A DNA stretch of 47,282 nt from an uncultured Acidaminococcus sp. (GTDB lineage: Bacteria; Bacillota; Negativicutes; Acidaminococcales; Acidaminococcaceae), in NCBI GenBank assembly GCA_900315205.1, contig OMYF01000014.1, positions 1 through 47,282 of the forward strand, read 5' to 3'. The first letter of the stretch is position 1. Every line of letters starts with the position of its first letter. A program made the translations under genes and the position numbers. Shown here piece by piece: positions 42,867 through 47,282 of the stretch. Below the pieces are notes generated by a model. The model was not told the DNA's origin, searched no databases, and was given only the letters and a program-made list of their open reading frames with translations.

Positions 42867-43925
42867 ATGTATGCAAAAGCTGGATTAAAAAGAACATTAG
42901 CACTGTTATTATCGGCAACAATGGCTCTGGCCGTACTCGGCTGCGGCGGTGGTGATGAAAAGAAGGGCGGAGACAAACAGGCCTCTTCCGGTGGAAAGAT
43001 CACCATCTCCTGGGCTCATGGTTCCTCTCCCGAAGACCGGTTGGGCAAAGCCAGTGCAAAATTCAAGGAAAATCTGGAAAAGGCGTCCGGCGGGCGGATT
43101 GAAGTCAACCATTATCCTGCCAACCAGCTTGGATCGGAAAGAGAAGTTATGGAAGGGGTCCAGCTGGGCACCATTGACTGCGGTGTCATTTCATCTGCCG
43201 TGGTTGCCGGGTTCTCCAAGAGCGTTAACGTGACGAACATGCCGTATCAGCTGACGGACAGACATAAAGCCTGGAAAATCTACGACGGCGAATTCGGCAA
43301 GAAACTCGGCGAAGCTACTGAAAAAGAAGCTGGCTGGAAATTCCTCGGCTGGGCTGAGAACAGCCTGAGAATGTTCTCCAATACCAAGCACCCCATCAAG
43401 ACGCCTGCTGATATGGTCGGCCTGAAGATCCGTACGCAGGAAAATGATGTGCATATGAAACTCGTCAACGATCTGGGCGCTTCGGCAACGCCAATCGCCT
43501 TCGGCGAACTGTACACGGCTTTGCAGCAGGGTACTGTGGACGGACAGGAAAACGGTATCGCTCTGACGTACTCCATGGGCTTCTCGGAAATCGTCAAATA
43601 CATGACGCTGCTGCCCCATATCTATGATCCGTACATCGTCGCCATCAGTAAGGACTCCTGGAATAAGATGGATCCGGAACTGCAGAAGATCTTCATGGAT
43701 TGCGTGAAGCAGTTCATCAAAGATGAACGTGAACTGAACGAACAGAATGACAAGGAATTCCTGGAAGCCATGAAGAAGAAGAATGGCCTGCAGACCTACA
43801 CTCCGACTCCTGAAGAAGCACAGAAGTTCAAGGATGCCGTAAAGGATATCGAACCGATGATCCGTTCGAAGGCTGGGGATGCCATCGTGGATGAATTCCT
43901 CAAGGCTGTTGCCAAAGAAAGCTAA
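42867..43925 (+). CDS. dctP: TRAP transporter substrate-binding lipoprotein DctP
   Basis: A 352-residue DctP-family solute-binding protein. The signal peptide ends in a lipobox with Cys26 (AVLGC), so it is anchored as a lipoprotein. Typical segments are NQLGSEREVMEGVQLGTID near 86, TPADMVGLKIRTQEN near 179 with Arg189, the position that grips the ligand's acid group, and LYTALQQGTVDGQENG near 218. This arginine supports a carboxylate or sulfonate ligand. A Gly/Lys/Ser-rich linker follows the lipid cysteine. AAGGAGG lies 8 nt before the ATG. A strong hairpin terminator after it should make this subunit more abundant than DctQM. Confidence 0.93.
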   Translation: MYAKAGLKRTLALLLSATMALAVLGCGGGDEKKGGDKQASSGGKITISWAHGSSPEDRLGKASAKFKENLEKASGGRIEVNHYPANQLGSEREVMEGVQLGTIDCGVISSAVVAGFSKSVNVTNMPYQLTDRHKAWKIYDGEFGKKLGEATEKEAGWKFLGWAENSLRMFSNTKHPIKTPADMVGLKIRTQENDVHMKLVNDLGASATPIAFGELYTALQQGTVDGQENGIALTYSMGFSEIVKYMTLLPHIYDPYIVAISKDSWNKMDPELQKIFMDCVKQFIKDERELNEQNDKEFLEAMKKKNGLQTYTPTPEEAQKFKDAVKDIEPMIRSKAGDAIVDEFLKAVAKES

Positions 43926-43950
43926 CTCTCAGGAAAAGTGTTAGTGAATG

Positions 43951-44001
43951 GGAGTGCCTTTGCGACACCCCAACCGGTAAGTCGCAAGGGCACTCCTTTT
44001 T
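43951..44001 (+). terminator. Intra-operon terminator after dctP
   Basis: GGAGTGCCTTTGCGAC (43951-43966) pairs with GTCGCAAGGGCACTCC (43981-43996), 16 bp with one G-T pair, followed by TTTTT. It lies between dctP and dctQ, so read-through must supply the downstream genes. Confidence 0.9.
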
Positions 44002-44016
44002 AAGAAGGGGTTAGAT

Positions 44017-44508
44017 ATGAAGAAGATAATAGATTTTTTCTATGGCGTACCTGTAACAAGGTTCCTTTCCAGTATCCTGATCATGGCCATGGCTGTGGTC
44101 ATGACACTGAACGTCGTCCTGCGTTATGTGTTTGGATTCTCCTTCAACTGGGGGGATGAAATCCTTCGTTACATGTGTGTGTACATGGCATTCCTGGGAA
44201 TCGCGGCTTCCTGGAAATTCGGTGCCCATGTCCGGGTGAGTCTCTTTGTGGAAAGAGTCTTTCCGGCAGGTTCAAGAAAGTATTTCCGTCTCCTGGCAGA
44301 TATCATCACCATTATCTATCTTGTGTTCTGTGTCTATTTCGGTGTTGTGCTGATCCGCCGCATCGTGGCCAGCGGCCAGGTTTCTCCGGCGCTGCATATG
44401 CCGATGTACTTCCTTTATGGAATCGTTCCGCTGAGCAGCATTCTTTCCATCATCCAGATCCTTATCCAGATCTTTGTGAAGAAGAGCTATCTGGAAGAAA
44501 GAGAATGA
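44017..44508 (+). CDS. dctQ: TRAP transporter small membrane subunit DctQ
   Basis: A 163-residue protein with four predicted membrane helices, in the DctQ family. Family features are LNVVLRYVFGFSFNWGDEILRYMCVYMAFLGIA near residue 27-60, with the conserved W-x-E/D-E core, and LHMPMYFLYGIVPLS near 127. DctQ links the binding protein to the large channel subunit DctM and is essential for TRAP uptake driven by the sodium gradient. It begins 15 bp after the terminator and is followed after 107 bp by dctM. That gap holds a small ATTCAC/GTGAAT hairpin. Confidence 0.9.
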   Translation: MKKIIDFFYGVPVTRFLSSILIMAMAVVMTLNVVLRYVFGFSFNWGDEILRYMCVYMAFLGIAASWKFGAHVRVSLFVERVFPAGSRKYFRLLADIITIIYLVFCVYFGVVLIRRIVASGQVSPALHMPMYFLYGIVPLSSILSIIQILIQIFVKKSYLEERE

Positions 44509-44615
44509 TCACAGGCTTGCGGACAAGCAATGGACAGAAATTCTTAAACAGGGTAAAGCCGAAAGTATTATGTACATTCACAATAGTGAATCCTGAAGGA
44601 AAGGTTGGGTAACTT

Positions 44616-45923
44616 ATGATTGCGGTATTGTTTATAGGGTTGGGCGTTTTACTGGCCTTGAGCGTACCCATTGCCGTATGCATCGGCGGTGCTCCGCTCA
44701 TGGCAATGGCATATGGCGGCAGGATCCCGCAAATGTTCCTCGCCGCACAGCGCATGATTACAGCACTTGATTCTACGACGCTCCTGGCAATTCCCCTTTT
44801 CGTACTGGCCGGCGCCATCATGGGCAAGGGCGGTATTTCCAAACAGATTGTCAATCTCTGCTACGAACTGTTTGGATGGATTCCCGGATCCCTCGGAATT
44901 GTATGCGTCATCGCCTGTATGTTCTTTGCAGCCATTTCCGGTTCTGCACCGGCTACGGTGGCTGCCATCGGAGGCATCCTGGTCCCTGCCATGATCGATG
45001 ACGGGTACCCCGCCGGATTCTCAGCAGCTGTAGCCGCCAGCGGCGGTATCATAGGATGTATCATTCCTCCGAGCATTCCTTTCGTAAACTATGCACTGAT
45101 CACCGGTGAATCCGTCAGCGAACTTTTTGCAGGCGGCGTGGTCCCCGGTATCCTGATGGGCGTAGCCCTCTGCATTATCGTTGCTATCCAGGCTCACAAG
45201 CATCACTGGGGCAGCCGGAATAAAGGTATCGATTTCGGCCGCGTTGCCAAATCTTTTGCCAAGGCAATCTGGGCAATCCTGATGCCGGTCATCATCCTGG
45301 GCGGTATCTACAGCGGCATGTTCACTCCGACAGAAGCTGCAGCAGTCGCCTGTGTATATGGATTTATCGTATCGCTGGTAGTTTACCGTGCCATCAAGAT
45401 CAGTGATATGATGGACATTTCCTTTGAGGCCGTCAAGACCTCGGCAATGATCCTCTTCATCTGTGCAACGGCAAATATCTTCAGCTTCATCGTTTCCACG
45501 CAGCAGGTTCCGGCGAAGCTCTCCGCAGCCGTCCTTGGATTTACGCACAGCGCCACTCTGATCCTGCTCCTGATCAACATCATCCTGCTGATCAACGGGT
45601 GCTTCATGGAAACGACGGCTTCCACATTCATCTATACGCCGATCCTGTTCCCGCTCATTAAAAAACTGGGTGTCGACCCGGTGCAGTTCGGTGTTGTCAT
45701 AGTCATGAACCTGACGATGGGCCTTATCACTCCGCCTCTTGGCATCAACCTCTTTGTGGCTGAAGGCCTGGATAAACGAGTCAAGTTCAATGAACAGGTC
45801 CGGGCGGTGATCCCGCTCTTCATCGTCCTCGTCATAGTACTGATGCTGGTTACGTATGTTCCCGACATTTCTCTGGCGCTTGTTAAGGTACTGCGTGCAT
45901 CACGCGCCGCTGCAGTCCACTAA
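44616..45923 (+). CDS. dctM: TRAP transporter large membrane subunit DctM
   Basis: A 435-residue protein with about 12 membrane segments, in the DctM family. Characteristic stretches are LLAIPLFVLAGAIMGKGGI near residue 50, CMFFAAISGSAPATVAAIGGILVPAM near 105, SGGIIGCIIPPSIPFVNYALIT near 148, and GGIYSGMFTPTEAAAVACVYGF near 228, with GLITPPLGINLFVAEG near 368. It forms the sodium-coupled translocation path. It completes the tripartite carrier and is followed after 29 bp by the alcohol dehydrogenase gene, tying transport to the catabolic step. Confidence 0.93.
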   Translation: MIAVLFIGLGVLLALSVPIAVCIGGAPLMAMAYGGRIPQMFLAAQRMITALDSTTLLAIPLFVLAGAIMGKGGISKQIVNLCYELFGWIPGSLGIVCVIACMFFAAISGSAPATVAAIGGILVPAMIDDGYPAGFSAAVAASGGIIGCIIPPSIPFVNYALITGESVSELFAGGVVPGILMGVALCIIVAIQAHKHHWGSRNKGIDFGRVAKSFAKAIWAILMPVIILGGIYSGMFTPTEAAAVACVYGFIVSLVVYRAIKISDMMDISFEAVKTSAMILFICATANIFSFIVSTQQVPAKLSAAVLGFTHSATLILLLINIILLINGCFMETTASTFIYTPILFPLIKKLGVDPVQFGVVIVMNLTMGLITPPLGINLFVAEGLDKRVKFNEQVRAVIPLFIVLVIVLMLVTYVPDISLALVKVLRASRAAAVH

Positions 45924-45952
45924 TTTTTCATGGAAGAGGAGGATTTGTAATC

Positions 45953-47104
45953 ATGAAAGAATTCAATTTTAAGGTACCCCAGGATATTGTTTTCGGACAG
46001 GGAGCTTTGAATAAACTTCCGGAAATGCTGAAGGAAGCCAAATGCGGGTCCGTATTTCTTGTGGCCGACCAAGGTCTGAAGTCTGTTGGTCTGGTTGATC
46101 GGGCCGAAGAAATCATCAGCAAAGCTGGTTTGAAATATTATGAATTTGTGGATGTCGGCGTCAACCCCACTGTCGGAAACGTCAATATCGCCCTGGATGC
46201 CTACAACGCTTCCGGCTGCGACAGCATCATGGCTCTGGGCGGCGGCGGCCCGATGGACGTGGCAAAAGCGGTGGCCCTGCTGGCGACGCATGGCGGCAAT
46301 ATGCTGGATTATGCAGGGTTCGGCAAGGTTCCCGGACCGACCAAGATGCCCATCATCGCCGTTCCGACAACGGCTGGTACGGGCAGTGAAGTTTCCGCTT
46401 CCTCTGTCATCACCGATGAAAAGACAAACTTTAAGATGGCTGCCATCAGCTACTATATCTGCCCGGCTTACGTCATCCTGGATCCGGAACTTGTCATGAC
46501 GCTTCCTGCCTCTGTGGCAGCTGCCTGCGGCATCGATGCTTTCATCCATGCCATGGAAGCCTATGTGTCCAAGATGGCCTCTCCGTTCACCGATGCCATG
46601 GCTGAAAAAGCGATGAAGATGATCGGCGGCAATATCCGTCAGTTCGTTGCCAGCCGCAACAATATCGATTATGCATCCAATATGCTGGTAGGCTCCACCT
46701 TTGCGGGCATGGCCTTTGCCTGGGGCAAACTCGGCAACATCCATGCCATGAGCCACCCCGTAAGCGGTTTCTTCCATGTGGCCCACGGCGTTGCCAATGC
46801 CATCCTTATGCCGACGATCGTGGAATACAATGCTCTTGCTGATAACGGCAGATACAGAGTCATCTATGACTGCATCGCCCAGGGCAAGAAGGCCGGCGAT
46901 GATTTCAAACCGCAGATGCTGGTGGATGTCCTGAAGGAACTGAACAAGGATCTGGGCATCCCGGCTAAACTGTCCGATGTCGGTGTGACGGAAGACAAGG
47001 TCGGCGTCATGTCGAGAGATGCCATGAAGAGTGTGAACGTGGTCGTGAACCCGCGTCAGACGACCATTAAAGATATTGAAGCACTGTACCGCAAACTGCT
47101 GTGA
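45953..47104 (+). CDS. Iron-dependent alcohol dehydrogenase
   Basis: A 383-residue group III dehydrogenase. The nucleotide-binding motif is GGGGPMDVAKAV near residue 96, followed by VPTTAGTGSEVS near 137. Metal ligands match the family pattern: Asp195, His199, His264 and His278 (the FucO positions are nearly identical). Members interconvert small alcohols and aldehydes with NAD(P)H; they include ethanol, propanediol, 4-hydroxybutyrate and sulfoacetaldehyde reductases. Placed between a TRAP system and a CoA-acylating aldehyde dehydrogenase, it may reduce the aldehyde made by the radical enzyme, or act on the imported substrate itself. GAGGAGG-like sequence precedes the ATG. Confidence 0.9.
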   Translation: MKEFNFKVPQDIVFGQGALNKLPEMLKEAKCGSVFLVADQGLKSVGLVDRAEEIISKAGLKYYEFVDVGVNPTVGNVNIALDAYNASGCDSIMALGGGGPMDVAKAVALLATHGGNMLDYAGFGKVPGPTKMPIIAVPTTAGTGSEVSASSVITDEKTNFKMAAISYYICPAYVILDPELVMTLPASVAAACGIDAFIHAMEAYVSKMASPFTDAMAEKAMKMIGGNIRQFVASRNNIDYASNMLVGSTFAGMAFAWGKLGNIHAMSHPVSGFFHVAHGVANAILMPTIVEYNALADNGRYRVIYDCIAQGKKAGDDFKPQMLVDVLKELNKDLGIPAKLSDVGVTEDKVGVMSRDAMKSVNVVVNPRQTTIKDIEALYRKLL

Positions 47105-47147
47105 TGTCCTGTAGGAAAAATATCTGTTGAGAAAGGATCGTGTTATC

Positions 47148-47282
47148 ATGACGTTAACTACCAAGGAGTATCTTGCTGAACTGGTTGCCAAAGCCCGTGC
47201 TGCCCAGAAAGTCTTCGAGACCTATTCCCAGGAGCAGGTCGACAAATGTGTCCGCGACATCGGCAAGACCATTTATGACCAC
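47148..47282 (+). CDS. CoA-acylating aldehyde dehydrogenase, N-terminal fragment
   Basis: Only the first 45 residues lie in the window; the gene runs off the right end. The start (YLAELVAKARAAQ, then YSQEQVDKCVRDIG) resembles the N-terminus of acetylating aldehyde dehydrogenases (AdhE N-domain, EutE/PduP-like, and sulfoacetaldehyde dehydrogenase of the SauS type). It should oxidise an aldehyde to acyl-CoA with NAD+. AAAGGA precedes the ATG at 47148. It follows the alcohol dehydrogenase after 43 bp with no terminator between, so the two probably share a transcript. The catalytic cysteine lies outside the window. Confidence 0.75.
   Translation, partial: MTLTTKEYLAELVAKARAAQKVFETYSQEQVDKCVRDIGKTIYDH

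Noticed and set aside
45920..47191. Leftward frame of 423 codons opposite the Fe-ADH gene
   Set aside because: Shadow frame; the iron-ADH motifs on the plus strand settle it.
36233..47282. Microcompartment-associated radical enzyme locus
   Set aside because: No shell protein gene is present in the window, and the enzyme has no long N-terminal extension of the encapsulated type.
1..47282. CRISPR arrays, tRNA/rRNA genes, insertion sequences or prophage
   Set aside because: No regularly spaced repeats, no tRNA cloverleaf, and no transposase, integrase or phage gene was seen. The only tandem repeat found is coding.

Overview
The window looks like chromosomal DNA of an anaerobic, diderm Firmicute, most likely one of the Negativicutes (an Acidaminococcus/Phascolarctobacterium-like genome is my best guess). 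The reasons are strong AGGAGG ribosome sites, a Firmicutes-type housekeeping set (RecD2, MutS2, SepF, ComF, a U32 protease with DUF3656), an oxygen-sensitive glycyl-radical enzyme, and catabolism built on organic acids. The placement is inference from gene content; no rRNA or other marker is present. I see no tRNA, rRNA, CRISPR array, insertion sequence or phage gene.

Left end (1-4.8 kb): a sugar-acid operon with a UxaA-type dehydratase split into a 90-residue SAF subunit and a 411-residue catalytic subunit, an IlvD/Edd-family dehydratase and a GntP-family permease, closed by a strong terminator. From 4.8 to 13.7 kb come mostly leftward genes: a secreted pentapeptide-repeat protein, a HAD phosphatase, an AdoMet-decarboxylase-like protein without its pyruvoyl serine, ComF, a purple-acid-phosphatase-like protein, a rhodanese-like lipoprotein and a secreted protein with 123-bp tandem repeats. 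Rightward recD2 lies among them. A structured, inverted-repeat-rich stretch (12459-12620) lies upstream of the rhodanese gene.

Centre (13.9-26.6 kb): rightward housekeeping genes, namely a beta-CASP metallo-beta-lactamase RNase-like protein, typA/bipA (with a two-state hairpin leader), a short SepF-like protein, dnaE, a U32 peptidase (RlhA-like) and mutS2.

26.8-33.3 kb: a leftward nhaC-malY-ridA operon is divergent from an XRE regulator. Four copies of TTTCGNNAAA lie in the shared promoter region. A PPOX-family flavin-type protein, an HxlR regulator and a second MalY-type aminotransferase follow.

Right end (33.9-47.3 kb): a DUF819 permease, a FadR-type GntR regulator, then a catabolic cluster. 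The cluster holds a glycyl-radical enzyme with its activase, a divergent LysR regulator, a CoA-transferase-family protein, a complete DctPQM TRAP transporter, an iron-dependent alcohol dehydrogenase, and the start of a CoA-acylating aldehyde dehydrogenase cut by the window end. The likely logic is uptake of a small organic acid or sulfonate by TRAP, radical C-X cleavage to an aldehyde, and disposal of the aldehyde by oxidation to acyl-CoA and reduction to alcohol. The Cys-Gly spacing of the glycyl-radical enzyme resembles isethionate sulfite-lyase, but its substrate cannot be fixed from sequence. The CoA-transferase lacks the expected catalytic glutamate. This cluster is the best candidate in the window for an undescribed system.
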